Below are positions 43,959-53,070 of a DNA stretch of 64,000 bases, one piece after another. Position 1 is the stretch's first letter. Every line of letters starts with the position of its first letter. Origin of the DNA: Nostoc sp. TH1S01 (GTDB taxonomy: Bacteria; Cyanobacteriota; Cyanobacteriia; Cyanobacteriales; Nostocaceae); NCBI GenBank assembly GCA_018993265.1, contig JAGKSW010000100.1, positions 22,526 to 86,525 of the forward strand. Reading direction: 5' to 3'. The notes below the pieces were generated by a model. That model did no database searches, was not told where the DNA came from, and worked only from the letters and a program-made list of their open reading frames with translations. The translations under genes were made by a program, and so were the position numbers.

Positions 43959-45017
43959 ATGAAAACATCTGCTTTGTTATTAACACTTGGTTTGTTACTG
44001 ACAGCTTGTAACGCGCCTCAAAATACAGCAGTGTCTCCGAGTCCGACAGAAAATAGTGCGACTGCACAACCTGTACAGAACCAAACCAAAAGCAAACTAA
44101 TTGTCGTGACCACAGTCGCGCCGATAACTAATATTGTGAGTAATATTGCAGGCGATCGCACTCAAGTTAAAGGCATTATCCCCGAAGGTACTGATTCTCA
44201 TACCTTTGAGCCACGTCCCAGCGATGCTGATTTGCTGTCTAAAGCTAACTTAATTATCGTCAATGGTCTGCGCTTAGAAGCACCCACCGAAAAACTGGCA
44301 AAAACTTCTAAACCTAAAGAAACAAATATCTATGAGCTTGGTAACAACACCATCACCGAAGCTCAATGGATTTACGACTTTAGCTTTCCCAAAGAAAAAG
44401 GAGATCCCAATCCCCATTTATGGGTAAACCCCAAATATGCAGAAGCTTATGCTAAATTAGCCGCCCAACAATTAACTAAGTTAGACCCCGAAGGCAAAGA
44501 ATACTACGAGAAAAATTTAAATAACTACTTGCAACGCCTAAATGAATTAGACAAAGTTACTCGTGAAGTGGTAGCGAGTATTCCTGCTAAAAACCGCAAA
44601 CTGCTGACATACCACGATTCTTGGGCTTACTGGGCTAGGGAATATGGCTTTGAAGTCATCGGTGCAATTCAACCGTCAGATTTTAAAGAACCTTCCGCGC
44701 AAGATGTGGCTAAACTCATCGACCAAATTCGCAAAACTGGTGTACCTGCTATTTTTGGTTCTGAGGTCTACCCTAGCAAAGTCGAAGAACAAATTGCCAG
44801 AGAAGCCAAAGTCAAAATAGCAAACACTGCTGATGATGAATTACCAGGAACAGGCTCAGCCAATGCAATGGAAAATACTAATCCTCAGCATACTTACATT
44901 GGCATGATGGCGAATAATCTGCGGATCATTGCCGAAAATCTAGGGGGAAATCCTCAGTTGGTTGACAAGCTAAACACTACCAATGTCGTTGGCCCAGCTA
45001 CCACAGCTACTAAATAA
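43959..45017 (+). CDS. Zinc-type metal ABC transporter substrate-binding lipoprotein
   Basis: 352 aa from ATG 43959 (GTG 43917 and ATG 43920 are in-frame alternatives with a better-placed AGGAG). Lipobox LLLTAC gives Cys17. Ligand candidates are His81 (EGTDSHTFEP), His153 (DPNPHLWVNP), His219 (LLTYHDSWAYW) and Asp292/293 (TADDELPG). The third ligand is His rather than the Glu of MntC, favouring zinc. It shares the family of the orphan lipoprotein at 1.5 kb but is otherwise divergent. It is followed by an ATPase and, after a toxin-antitoxin pair, a permease, so it forms a full uptake system. Confidence 0.92.
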   Translation: MKTSALLLTLGLLLTACNAPQNTAVSPSPTENSATAQPVQNQTKSKLIVVTTVAPITNIVSNIAGDRTQVKGIIPEGTDSHTFEPRPSDADLLSKANLIIVNGLRLEAPTEKLAKTSKPKETNIYELGNNTITEAQWIYDFSFPKEKGDPNPHLWVNPKYAEAYAKLAAQQLTKLDPEGKEYYEKNLNNYLQRLNELDKVTREVVASIPAKNRKLLTYHDSWAYWAREYGFEVIGAIQPSDFKEPSAQDVAKLIDQIRKTGVPAIFGSEVYPSKVEEQIAREAKVKIANTADDELPGTGSANAMENTNPQHTYIGMMANNLRIIAENLGGNPQLVDKLNTTNVVGPATTATK

Positions 45018-45095
45018 CCAAGTGCTGAGTGCTGAGTGCTGAGTTATGTTCTCCCTTGTCCCCCACTTCACACTTCATACTTCATACTTCAGGCT
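45018..45095. repeat. Heptamer repeats between SBP and ATPase genes
   Basis: Three TGCTGAG units (45023-45043) are followed by ACTTCAT-type units (45064-45091). They fill the 86-base spacer and are the same simple repeats, in either orientation, as those next to hoxH and in the helicase gene. Confidence 0.8.
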
Positions 45096-45103
45096 TCATT
45101 TGC

Positions 45104-45955
45104 ATGGAAACAATATTAGAAATTAGAAATCTTACCTGTGGTTTCCAAACTCAACCAATATTGACGAATGTCAATTTGTCCTTATATCCTGGGCAACTGT
45201 CTGGTTTAGTGGGGCCTTCTGGCAGTGGGAAAACTACTCTGATCAAAGCCATATTAGGCTTAGTTCAACCTTGGGCTGGAGAAATTTGGTTTCGAGGAAA
45301 ACGCTTAAAACCAGGAACCGCACCGCCAAAAGTGGGCTATGTACCACAGGTAGAAACAGTAGATTGGAATTTTCCTGTGACTGCACTAGAAGTAGTGATG
45401 ATGGGGCGTTACCGCAAACAGCAATTTTTGCCTTGGTCATCACGACGCGATCGCACTGCGGCCAAGGCGCTGTTAGAACGGGTGGGAGTAGGACACATCG
45501 CCCATCGACCTATCGGTGAGTTATCTGGTGGACAACAGCAACGGGTATTTATTGCTAGGGCGCTAGTTGGCGAACCAGAAATTGTCCTTTTAGATGAACC
45601 AACTAGTAGTTCTGACTTACGGGTGCAGCACGAACTGTTACACCTGTTAGCGGAACTTAATCAACAAGGTTTAACGATTTTGCTTTCCACCCATGACCTT
45701 AACTCGGTAGCGACTCATTTACCTTGGGTAGTGTGTTTTAATCACAGCGTTATTGCCCAAGGTGAACCTAGTGATGTGTTTACGCCCGCAATTTTAAAGC
45801 AGACCTTTGGTGCTGAAATGGTGGTATTTCATCAAAGCGATCGCATTCTCATTGCTAACGCAGGTACTTCGTTACGCCATCAAATGCAAGACAATTTACC
45901 CCACATTCTCAAGAAAATTCCCTCAAGCCACAACGGACATAATTCTAAATCTTAA
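45104..45955 (+). CDS. Metal ABC transporter ATP-binding protein
   Basis: 283 aa from ATG 45104 (METILEIRNLTCGF). Walker A is VGPSGSGKTTL, Q-loop YVPQVETVDW, signature LSGGQQQRVFIARAL, Walker B IVLLDEPTSS, and H-loop STHDL. The YVPQ...DWNFP segment and overall length fit ZnuC/MntB-type ATPases. It energises the transporter with the lipoprotein upstream and the permease at 46.7 kb. In most genomes the permease gene follows directly; here a toxin-antitoxin pair lies between. Confidence 0.95.
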   Translation: METILEIRNLTCGFQTQPILTNVNLSLYPGQLSGLVGPSGSGKTTLIKAILGLVQPWAGEIWFRGKRLKPGTAPPKVGYVPQVETVDWNFPVTALEVVMMGRYRKQQFLPWSSRRDRTAAKALLERVGVGHIAHRPIGELSGGQQQRVFIARALVGEPEIVLLDEPTSSSDLRVQHELLHLLAELNQQGLTILLSTHDLNSVATHLPWVVCFNHSVIAQGEPSDVFTPAILKQTFGAEMVVFHQSDRILIANAGTSLRHQMQDNLPHILKKIPSSHNGHNSKS

Positions 45956-46077
45956 AGTATTAGCGATTGGCAAAATTAACCCAAAAATGTTTATTTTGTT
46001 AGCTTTTAGACGATTATTCGTCCAATGAGCGATAACTGTAAAATTAAACAAAAGCAATAGTATCAAAACCCAAAACA

Positions 46078-46308
46078 ATGACACGAATTCCATTAACAGA
46101 AGCGCAACTTCGTTTACCCGAACTCATTGCTAGCCTGCAACCTGGTGAAGAAGTAGAAATCATGACAGGAGATCGCACTGTTGCCAGACTAATTGCCGAA
46201 CTCCCGCCGCCGCGTAAACCACGCCAACCTGGTAGTGCAATTGGAACTTTAACTATTTTGTCCGACGATGAAACCCACTTAGAAGACTTTCAAAATTATA
46301 TGCCATGA
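46078..46308 (+). CDS. Phd/YefM-like antitoxin
   Basis: 76-aa protein beginning MTRIPLTEAQLRLPELIASL with GEEVEIMTGDRTVARLIAEL, the typical Phd-type pattern of VapBC antitoxins in cyanobacteria. The DNA-binding part is at residues 1-45 and the toxin-binding tail is proline-rich then acidic (SDDETHLEDF). The ATG of the toxin overlaps its stop by four bases, the usual coupling. It is predicted to repress its own operon with the toxin. Confidence 0.9.
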   Translation: MTRIPLTEAQLRLPELIASLQPGEEVEIMTGDRTVARLIAELPPPRKPRQPGSAIGTLTILSDDETHLEDFQNYMP

Positions 46309-46691
46309 AATTGCTGCTCGATACTCAGGCATTTCTTTGGTTCGTACTTAATGATCGCGCTCTTAGTCAAGTTGCCTGTGATTTGATTGTCGATCCGTTA
46401 AATGACATCTTACTAAGTCCTGCATCCTATTGGGAAATTGCTATCAAAGTTAGTATTGGTAAGTATCAAATTCCTGAAAGTTTTGCAACATGGATTGAGC
46501 GTCAAATCCAGGTGAACGAATTAGAAATATTACCTATTAAAGTTTTTCATACAGCCGCGATTGTTAATTTACCATTCCATCATAAAGATCCCTTTGATCG
46601 GCTTTTAATTGCTCAAGCACTCACAGAAACGATTCCGATCATTAGCGCAGACGCAGTTTTAGACAATTATGCAGTCACTCGTTATTGGTAA
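46305..46691 (+). CDS. VapC-type PIN-domain toxin
   Basis: 128-aa ribonuclease toxin: LLLDTQAFLWFVLND gives the first acidic residue, SPASYWEIAIKVSIGKY the second (Glu), and HKDPFDRLLIAQA the third and fourth (Asp). IPIISADAVLDNYAV is the closing strand. The group is close to the cyanobacterial PIN proteins paired with Phd-like antitoxins. The gene ends 29 bases before the permease ATG, so the TA pair is embedded in the transporter operon and may be co-transcribed with it. Confidence 0.93.
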   Translation: MKLLLDTQAFLWFVLNDRALSQVACDLIVDPLNDILLSPASYWEIAIKVSIGKYQIPESFATWIERQIQVNELEILPIKVFHTAAIVNLPFHHKDPFDRLLIAQALTETIPIISADAVLDNYAVTRYW

Positions 46692-46720
46692 ATACAATAA
46701 CTACCAAACTTATTAAATAC

Positions 46721-47578
46721 ATGGAATTTCTGCTTAAACCTTTTGAATACGAATTTTTTAGCCGTGCTGTTACTGTTGGGATGATGGCGGGGCTATTGTG
46801 CGGCGTGATGGGTGTATATATCATTACTCGCCGGATGAGTTATATTGCTCATGGTCTTTCCCATGCTATTTTAGGCGGAGCAGTCTTGAGCTACGTTTTA
46901 GGGCTAAATTTTTATATTGGTTCGGGAATTTGGGGATTTGCTGCTGCCTTACTCATTCAATATCTTACGGGGCGCAAAGTATATTCTGATGCAGCCATTG
47001 GCATTGTCACAACTGCGAGTTTTGCTTTGGGTGTAGCCGTAATTAGTACCTATCGCAAATTTAGCCAAAACTTTGAAGCAGCTTTATTTGGCAATGTTTT
47101 AGGCGTTTCTCCTACAGATTTGTGGTTTGTGACGGTAGTATCGATTGTAATTTTGGGCTTAGTGTTTGTGTTTTATCGCCCTCTACTATTTTGGTGTTTT
47201 GATAGAGAAGTGGCACAGGTGCATGGTGTACCAGTAGTGGCGATGGATACATTATTTGCCTTAATGCTGGCAACTTTGTTAGTGGCGACATTGAACGTAT
47301 TGGGAGTGACATTAATTATCTCTGCGGTGGTGATTCCTGCATCTATTGCCCGACTGTTGAGCGATCGCTTTGGTTATATCATGATCATCTCCGGAATTTT
47401 AGGCGCGGCGATCGCATTTGTCGGGATTTACCTTAGTTACTACTTAGATATTGCTTCTGGTGCTAGTGTTGTCTTGCTGTCAACCTTCATTTTTGCCTGC
47501 GTCTTACTTTGGAAAAGCATTCAAAGTCGGCGTAAACGTTATTTACCACCCATTTCTACACAACATTATCAAGGTTAA
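46721..47578 (+). CDS. Metal ABC transporter permease
   Basis: 285 aa from ATG 46721 (MEFLLKPFEYEFFSRA), an ABC-3 family permease with about eight to nine membrane spans. Family motifs are MGVYIITRRMSYIAHGLSHAI, YSDAAIGIVTTASFALGVAV and LLVATLNVLGVTLIISAVVIPA. It is the membrane channel for the zinc-type uptake system whose lipoprotein and ATPase lie upstream, across the toxin-antitoxin pair. Confidence 0.95.
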   Translation: MEFLLKPFEYEFFSRAVTVGMMAGLLCGVMGVYIITRRMSYIAHGLSHAILGGAVLSYVLGLNFYIGSGIWGFAAALLIQYLTGRKVYSDAAIGIVTTASFALGVAVISTYRKFSQNFEAALFGNVLGVSPTDLWFVTVVSIVILGLVFVFYRPLLFWCFDREVAQVHGVPVVAMDTLFALMLATLLVATLNVLGVTLIISAVVIPASIARLLSDRFGYIMIISGILGAAIAFVGIYLSYYLDIASGASVVLLSTFIFACVLLWKSIQSRRKRYLPPISTQHYQG

Positions 47579-47592
47579 TCAAATTCACGTTG

Positions 47593-47732
47593 CATTAACA
47601 ATGTCAGGCAACACATTCACAATGCAACGTGACGTATTAACAATGTGAGTCATGACATTCACAATGCGAGGCAATACATTCACAATGTGAGTCATGACAT
47701 TCACAATGTAAGCCATCACATTAACATTGCTG
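47593..47732. repeat. 21-bp tandem repeat array with CATT-N3-AATG core
   Basis: Six full units and one partial unit start at 47593, 47614, 47635, 47656, 47677, 47698 and 47719, exactly 21 bp apart. Each begins with CATTCACAATG or CATTAACAATG, an inverted repeat CATT-N3-AATG; the other ten bases vary. An extra half-unit (AATTCACGTTG) lies just before. One phase of the frame is partly open and His-rich but contains stops in the first units. Confidence 0.9.
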
Positions 47733-47807
47733 ATTCAAAAACTTTTGTGTACACCATAGTTTCCGCATTATAGAAAGATTAGGGAGAAGTTGAGCCAACT
47801 CACATTA

Positions 47808-47935
47808 AGGGACTTCCAACTAAAAAAATATACAGTCGTTGTGGTGAGCAGAGGGAGCAGGGGAGCAGAGGGAGAATGAATCTGCTCATCGTCTTTACTC
47901 TTCATTATTGGATAATTTATTTTCTGGAAGTCCCT
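47808..47935. mobile_element. 128-bp MITE-like element, ends AGGGACTTCCA
   Basis: The ends AGGGACTTCCA and TGGAAGTCCCT are perfect 11-bp inverted repeats, extended by A/T-rich sequence inside both (ACTAAAAAAATA; TTTATTTTC). The centre is GAGCAGAGGGAGCAGGGGAGC simple repeat without an ORF. The flanks are TTA and AAT. Confidence 0.65.
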
Positions 47936-48017
47936 AATAGCAAACAAGTGTTCTTCTTTGGGTGAGAAATATCATCCCATCTTTGATGCAACGCGAAGCA
48001 TATTAGTTTTAATTTAA

Positions 48018-48740
48018 TTAAATCGCAGGCTTTTCGTACAAGCGCAGCAGACTACCATTCACCATAGCGCCGGCATCAGAAGCCAGCCAAGCTGTAAATT
48101 CACCAATGTCATCAGCACTAATCCAGGTTGGTTGACTGCGTTCTTTACTAGTGCGAGTGGCTACCCAACTATGAACAATCACTTCATTAATTCGTACAGC
48201 ACTACCTTTGTTTTCTTGCATTAACACCTGAGTCAGCATCAGTTGTCCAGCAGCGGGAATGCTCACCGGGCTGACGTTGGGAATGGGTACTTCGGCTGCG
48301 GCTCCACCAATAAAGGTATAACTTGCACCCTTATGCTCTTTCAACACAGGTAAAAAGGTGCGAGCGGCGATGAAGTGACTGGTTAAATTACTATCTAAAT
48401 ATTGTTGCCATTCGGTAATTGAGACTTCCGTCACGGGTTTGTTCCCAAACCACCAACCACCAAGGGAAGCAACTACAGCATCAAGTTGACCAAATTGTTT
48501 GAGCAGTTGGTCACGAATACTCTCGGCACTCTCAATGTGGGTAATTTCGCCCACAATAGGAATAAATTTTTCTGGTTCAGCAAGTTCACCTAAATAAGTG
48601 CGTAATTCTTCTAGTTTTTCAGGTTTACGTGATGGCACAACCACTATAGCGCCTGCTTTAAGAAAAGCTCTCACAATGCCTTCGCCAACATTACCTGCAC
48701 CACCAAGAATTAATGCAACTTTGTTGTGTAATTTGTTCAT
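48018..48740 (-). CDS. Atypical SDR-family oxidoreductase
   Basis: 240 aa from ATG 48740 (AGGAAGC upstream). Residues 1-20 are a Rossmann motif NKVALILGGAGNVGEGIVRA, a GGxGNxG variant of the SDR nucleotide site, and ASLGGWWFGN stands where NNAG usually lies. The expected catalytic YxxxK is missing: the region reads VPIPNVSPVSIPAAGQLML. It may bind NAD(P) without classical SDR chemistry. It lies directly downstream of a normal SDR (ATG 37 bases after its stop) with a divergent HxlR regulator upstream. Confidence 0.85.
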   Translation of the reverse strand: MNKLHNKVALILGGAGNVGEGIVRAFLKAGAIVVVPSRKPEKLEELRTYLGELAEPEKFIPIVGEITHIESAESIRDQLLKQFGQLDAVVASLGGWWFGNKPVTEVSITEWQQYLDSNLTSHFIAARTFLPVLKEHKGASYTFIGGAAAEVPIPNVSPVSIPAAGQLMLTQVLMQENKGSAVRINEVIVHSWVATRTSKERSQPTWISADDIGEFTAWLASDAGAMVNGSLLRLYEKPAI

Positions 48741-48777
48741 GATTGCTTCCTGATCATCTTCTGGAATTTTTTGCTGA

Positions 48778-49533
48778 TTACCCTGCCAATATCCCACCAT
48801 CAACAGTCAGGGTATGGCCGTTAACAAAATCTGTAGCATCAGCACATAGCCAAAGCACAGCATTCGCAATGTCGTCCGGTTTGCCTAAACGTCCGGCGGG
48901 GACAAGATTCTCAAAAGCTTTGGTATTACCGCCAGTGGCTTGACTCAGCATTTCAGTTTCAATCGGCCCTGGTGCGATCGCATTTATTCTGATTTTTTGT
49001 GAGGCATATTCTAAAGCGGCGGCTTTTGTCAACATCACCACAGTAGTTTTAGAAGCATCGTAAATTGATAAACCGGGTGCTAAGGGGCGAAAACCATTAA
49101 TAGAAGCTGTATTGACAATTGCGCCACCATTGCCCTGAGCTAACATTTGGCTAATTTCGTGCTTCATGCACAAAAACACACCCTTGACATTGACTGAAAA
49201 AACTTTGTCGTAACTCTGCTCTGTCTGCTCTGCCAGCAAAGCATTCTGCCCCAGCATCCCCGCGTTATTAAAGGCAATGTCGAGCTTACCGAATTTCTCA
49301 ACAACGGTAGCAGTAGTCGCTTGTACATCTGCTTCTTGCGAAACATCGGCTTTGACAAACAAACCTTCACTACCTGCTTGCTGAATTAAGCTGACGGTTT
49401 CATTACCTTCTTCTTCGCGCCGTCCCACGACCACAACTTTAGCACCAGCACCAGCAAAAGCGATCGCAGTCGTGCGCCCAATCCCAGAAGTACCCCCAGT
49501 AACGAGGGCGACTTTATTTTCTAAAGATTTCAT
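48778..49533 (-). CDS. SDR-family oxidoreductase (glucose 1-dehydrogenase-like)
   Basis: 251-aa classical short-chain dehydrogenase: cofactor motif TGGTSGIGRTTA, NNAG at about residue 90, catalytic Ser in VNTASINGF, Tyr/Lys in YDASKTT, and the substrate-side APGPIETEM. The Arg pair in VVVGRREEEG after strand 2 hints at NADP preference. The substrate is unknown. It is transcribed away from the HxlR regulator 88 bases upstream, which probably controls it. Confidence 0.94.
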   Translation of the reverse strand: MKSLENKVALVTGGTSGIGRTTAIAFAGAGAKVVVVGRREEEGNETVSLIQQAGSEGLFVKADVSQEADVQATTATVVEKFGKLDIAFNNAGMLGQNALLAEQTEQSYDKVFSVNVKGVFLCMKHEISQMLAQGNGGAIVNTASINGFRPLAPGLSIYDASKTTVVMLTKAAALEYASQKIRINAIAPGPIETEMLSQATGGNTKAFENLVPAGRLGKPDDIANAVLWLCADATDFVNGHTLTVDGGILAG

Positions 49534-49621
49534 CCAAATTTCTCTGTTTTCATCAATAAAGCAGTGTGCCTGATTTAAATGCTGCTTACAAGTAGGAACT
49601 TTCTGGTGATATAGTTACCTC

Positions 49622-49987
49622 ATGGTTCCCAAAAATGAGCAAATCATCTTGAGTGCAGACTGTCCTGTGCGGCAGATGCTCGATTTAGTAGGAGATAAAT
49701 GGACACCACCAGTAATGTATCTTTTATCTTCTGGTACAAAGCGATATACTGATTTTCAACGTCAAATTCCTGGCGTATCCAAAAAAATGCTGACACAAAC
49801 CCTCAGAAGGTTAGAGTCAGCTGGTGTTGTAGAACGAACTGTGTATCCAGTTGTGCCACCAAAGGTAGAATATAAACTCACTCCCTTTGGTGAAAAGCTA
49901 ATTGAACCGATCGCTTCTTTGGCAGAATGGGCTTGGCAACATCAAGAAGACTTGCGGCTAATTGCTGAACGTCAAAATAATTTTTAA
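49622..49987 (+). CDS. HxlR-family transcriptional regulator
   Basis: 121-aa winged-helix regulator. CPVRQMLDLVGDKWTPPVMY is the HxlR signature with its N-terminal Cys; RYTDFQRQIPGVSKKMLTQT gives the recognition helix and YPVVPPKVEYKLTPFG the wing. Members sense aldehydes or oxidants, often through that Cys, and control divergent oxidoreductases. Here the two SDR genes run divergently. Confidence 0.94.
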   Translation: MVPKNEQIILSADCPVRQMLDLVGDKWTPPVMYLLSSGTKRYTDFQRQIPGVSKKMLTQTLRRLESAGVVERTVYPVVPPKVEYKLTPFGEKLIEPIASLAEWAWQHQEDLRLIAERQNNF

Positions 49988-50169
49988 TTTACATCACGCA
50001 TAACTAGGGTTTGCTGAACAAGTTCTTTGGTGAGGGTAGGGAACAGTTTCACCGCTATTGTGTCCCGATTCTCTTGCGGCTCAAACTCTTTTTCCCCCCG
50101 CCTTATTCCAACAATAACGTGATGTGCAACTTATTTTTAAACCCCTCTCCAAACCTCTCCCCTAAGAGA

Positions 50170-50377
50170 CTACGGTGTATACACAAATATTCGTGTAGTG
50201 CATCTTTCCCGCCTCGGAATGAATTCCGAGTCTCATAGCGCAAGTCATCTGAAGATGACTCAACTAAAAATGTATTTCAGTCCACAAAGCGTGGACTTTG
50301 GCTATGAGCCTGGAACTTTAGTTCTAGGCAGGATGCTGTTTGATACTGCCAATTTTCGCTTTGTGCGTACACCGTAG
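50170..50377. mobile_element. 208-bp MITE-like folded element, copy 2
   Basis: Same length and layout as 33299-33506. The ends are CTACGGTGTATACACAAA and the complement of TTTGTGCGTACACCGTAG. A 10-bp direct repeat CCCCTAAGAG lies at 50159-50168 and 50378-50387, as expected of a target-site duplication. Internal stems are conserved: CTCGGAAT/ATTCCGAG, AGTCATC/GATGACT (copy 1 has AGTCCTC/GAGGACT, a paired change) and AGTCCAC/GTGGACT with loop AAAGC (copy 1 has GCTTT, the reverse complement). No ORF. Confidence 0.88.
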
Positions 50378-50591
50378 CCCCTAAGAGGAGAGAGGCTTTG
50401 ACTCTTGCTCCCCCTCTCCGACGCGGAAAGGGGTAGGGGAAGAGGTTCTTCCAACATTACTGAATCGGTGTTCTAGAGGCTAGGGGCGAGAGAAGATAGT
50501 TTTTCATCCTTGGTTATGAGATTTTTTTATGAATAATTGAGTGCTGAGTAGTAAAAGATACTAATCTATTACCTCTAGCCCTTTTCTCTTA

Positions 50592-51086
50592 CTACTTCAC
50601 TTCAGTAATTGTCAATGTGTAAGGGTAATACTGGCCTTTGTTGTATGAGCCTACCCAAATTTGGTAATTTCCTGGTAACCATTCACCACTCATCCCAGAA
50701 TTTTTCCCTTCAAAATCATCATTACACCAAGTGCCACCAGGGCCTTTGACAATCATGGTGACATCTTGAGGGCTTTGCACTTGTAATTTGAGATAATCAA
50801 ATTTGCTTGTGAGTTCTAAGGTATGGTCTGGTGCTTCATCAACAAATCCATCACATGGCCCAGTAATTGTCTCTCTTCTCCCAGCCACTTTGTTCCCAGA
50901 GATGGAACCACCGCTCATTCCGCGCACAGTTATCGGGTCTGGGGAAAATGGATGGTTGAGAGTCACATCTCCAAATATTGGTGGTGCGTCTTGAGCATGA
51001 GTGATGGTATTAGTTGTTGATGTGACGCAGAATGCCAATATTGTCAAAGATAATCGTATCCCTCTATTTAAAGATGTTTTCGACAT
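50592..51086 (-). CDS. Secreted protein of unknown function
   Basis: 164 aa with a signal peptide (basic MSKTSLNRGIRLSLTILAFC, cleavage near THAQD). The mature region is one small beta-rich domain with TLELTSKFDYLKLQVQSPQD, VTMIVKGPGGTWCNDD and LPGNYQIWVGSYNKGQYYPY, reminiscent of the pre-peptidase C-terminal (PPC) fold. Two cysteines (GPCDGF, TWCNDD) could form a disulfide. No catalytic domain is attached. Its neighbours (HxlR, gltX) give no functional hint. Confidence 0.8.
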   Translation of the reverse strand: MSKTSLNRGIRLSLTILAFCVTSTTNTITHAQDAPPIFGDVTLNHPFSPDPITVRGMSGGSISGNKVAGRRETITGPCDGFVDEAPDHTLELTSKFDYLKLQVQSPQDVTMIVKGPGGTWCNDDFEGKNSGMSGEWLPGNYQIWVGSYNKGQYYPYTLTITEVK

Positions 51087-51215
51087 TGCGATTACATAAG
51101 TTTCTCAGTGCTTTGGAAGACATGAATTTTACACACTAAGTTCCCAGGATGAGAGGAATTGACTAAACTAAATTCGTAATTCGTAAAGACTAAATTACGA
51201 ATTACGAATTATGAA

Positions 51216-52652
51216 TTACGAACTCATCGCTTGCTGCAATCTTGGTTTATCTAAACCAACATAATTCAGCAGTAACCACGATTGAATCAGGTCGGGGCCA
51301 TGAACATCTCCGGTTAAAGCGGCTCGGAGCGATCGCATCACTAAGCCTTTCTTAACGTTCTGTGCTTTGACTACCTGTTTAATAATGTCTTGAGCAGCCG
51401 TTTCTGTGAGTTGGGTTTGATTTTCTAAAGCAGCAAGTATCCCACTCAACACAGCACTGGAACCTTCTTGTTGCAGTTGTTTACTGCCCTCTTCGCTTAA
51501 TTCTACGGTGTCGCTGAAAAACATTTTACTCATGTCTACGGCTTCAACCAGACGAGTCATGCTAGGGCCAATTAAAGCTACTAACTGCTCTAACCAAGGA
51601 CGTTCTCGCCCGTCTACGTTATATCCAGCTTCTTGCCAATAGGGAATAAGTAAATCTGTGAGTTTATCCACGGGCATATTGTGGATATATTGACTATTCA
51701 ACCAATCTAGTTTCGCCCAGTCAAATTTAGCCCCAGCTTTATTCACGCGCTCAAAGCTAAATTCCTTAGCAGCAGCTTCTAGAGTGAAGATTTCCTGAGT
51801 GGAATCTGGTGGCGACCAACCTAATAAAGTCATGTAATTGACCAAGGCTTCTGCTGTAAAGCCCATTTTCTGAAAGTCAGAAATCGAAGTCACACCGTCC
51901 CGCTTGGAGAGCTTGCGCCCATCCATGTTCAAAATTAGCGGTGAATGGGCAAATACTGGGGCTTCTGCGCCTAAAGCTTCATATAACAGAATTTGTTTGG
52001 CGGTGTTAGCTATGTGGTCTTCGCCGCGAATGACATGGGTAATTTGCATATCAATGTCATCAACCACAACGACGAAGTTGTAAAGTGGTTGACCAATGCC
52101 GTCTTCGGAAGCACGGGCAATTACCATATCACCACCAAGGTCACTACCGCGCCAAACCATTTTGTCGCGTACCAAGTCATTCCAGACAATTTCGCGGTCA
52201 TCATCGATTTTGAATCGGATGACAAAGCTACGTCCTTCGGCTTTGAAAGCGGCTTCTTGTTCTGGAGTCAGGTTACGATGACGGTTGTCGTAGCGGGGAG
52301 CTTCACCTTTGGCTTTTTGGGCTTCGCGCAACGCCTCTAATTCTTCTGGGGTGGTGTAACAGCGATAAGCTAATCCTTGATCTAAGAGTTTTTGGACTGC
52401 CGTTTTGTACAAATCTAAACGCTGGGATTGGAAAAACGGGCCTTCATCCCAGTTGAGTCCCAGCCAGCGTAATCCCGCTAAGATATTGTCTGTGTATTCG
52501 GGGCGCGATCGCTCTAGGTCTGTGTCTTCGATGCGTAAGATAAACTTGCCCCCGTGGTGGTGGGCAAATAACCAGTTAAATACAGCAGTTCTAGCTGTAC
52601 CAATGTGTAAATTTCCAGTTGGGCTTGGTGCAATACGGACTCTAACAGTCAC
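51216..52652 (-). CDS. gltX: Glutamyl-tRNA synthetase
   Basis: 478-aa class I synthetase charging tRNA-Glu, also feeding tetrapyrrole synthesis in cyanobacteria; in this group it commonly also charges tRNA-Gln for later amidation. HIGH motif: [20 protein letters not shown] equivalent: [10 protein letters not shown]. The remaining regions ([28 protein letters not shown]-like [13 protein letters not shown] and the C-terminal helical cage) are standard. Starts at GTG 52652. tRNA-Asp lies upstream on the same strand, separated by repeats. Confidence 0.97.
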   Translation of the reverse strand: MTVRVRIAPSPTGNLHIGTARTAVFNWLFAHHHGGKFILRIEDTDLERSRPEYTDNILAGLRWLGLNWDEGPFFQSQRLDLYKTAVQKLLDQGLAYRCYTTPEELEALREAQKAKGEAPRYDNRHRNLTPEQEAAFKAEGRSFVIRFKIDDDREIVWNDLVRDKMVWRGSDLGGDMVIARASEDGIGQPLYNFVVVVDDIDMQITHVIRGEDHIANTAKQILLYEALGAEAPVFAHSPLILNMDGRKLSKRDGVTSISDFQKMGFTAEALVNYMTLLGWSPPDSTQEIFTLEAAAKEFSFERVNKAGAKFDWAKLDWLNSQYIHNMPVDKLTDLLIPYWQEAGYNVDGRERPWLEQLVALIGPSMTRLVEAVDMSKMFFSDTVELSEEGSKQLQQEGSSAVLSGILAALENQTQLTETAAQDIIKQVVKAQNVKKGLVMRSLRAALTGDVHGPDLIQSWLLLNYVGLDKPRLQQAMSS

Positions 52653-53070
52653 AGTTAATTCTCTCTTTCACAAAGCATAATTAATTTAAAGCAGAATTCA
52701 GAAGTCAGAATACAGAATTCAGAATCAATAATAGTGGGGGAAAAAGACCCGCAACTAATTTTAGACTGCTTTTTGGTTGCTAAATTTTCAATTTAGCGTG
52801 GTGTTCCACCATTGAGAACACGCTGCTAGTGGGAAGTTTTGCTTTAGCGATATAGGTTTATAGTGGCGTGTCAAGGCTAAAATGTTGCATTCAAAATCTC
52901 TTGTTGGATAGGCTTCTAGCCCGTCCAGTGCGGGCAGGATGCCCACACCACAAGAGTTATACTCATACAATACTTTAGCGTTGCCAAGCCAGTATAATTA
53001 TTAATCCAGATTGCCGAGATTCTGGTGATCAGATAACATATAAATCAGTATTCGGCGTTTTGGTTTTTAA
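52653..53070. other. Intergenic repeats upstream of gltX
   Basis: No coding frame is supported. Present are AGAATTCAGAA direct repeats near 52692-52725 and, near 52912-52950, a palindromic CTTCTAGCCCGTCCAGTGCGG-type segment of a kind scattered in Nostoc-like genomes. The gltX promoter is somewhere here. Confidence 0.4.

Noticed and set aside
47593..47732. Possible CRISPR array
   Set aside because: Units are contiguous at 21 bp with no 30-bp spacers, the variable part is only 10 bp, and no cas genes are nearby.
50011..50238. 75-codon frame downstream of the HxlR gene
   Set aside because: It runs into the 208-bp element and simple repeats; no protein-like signal.
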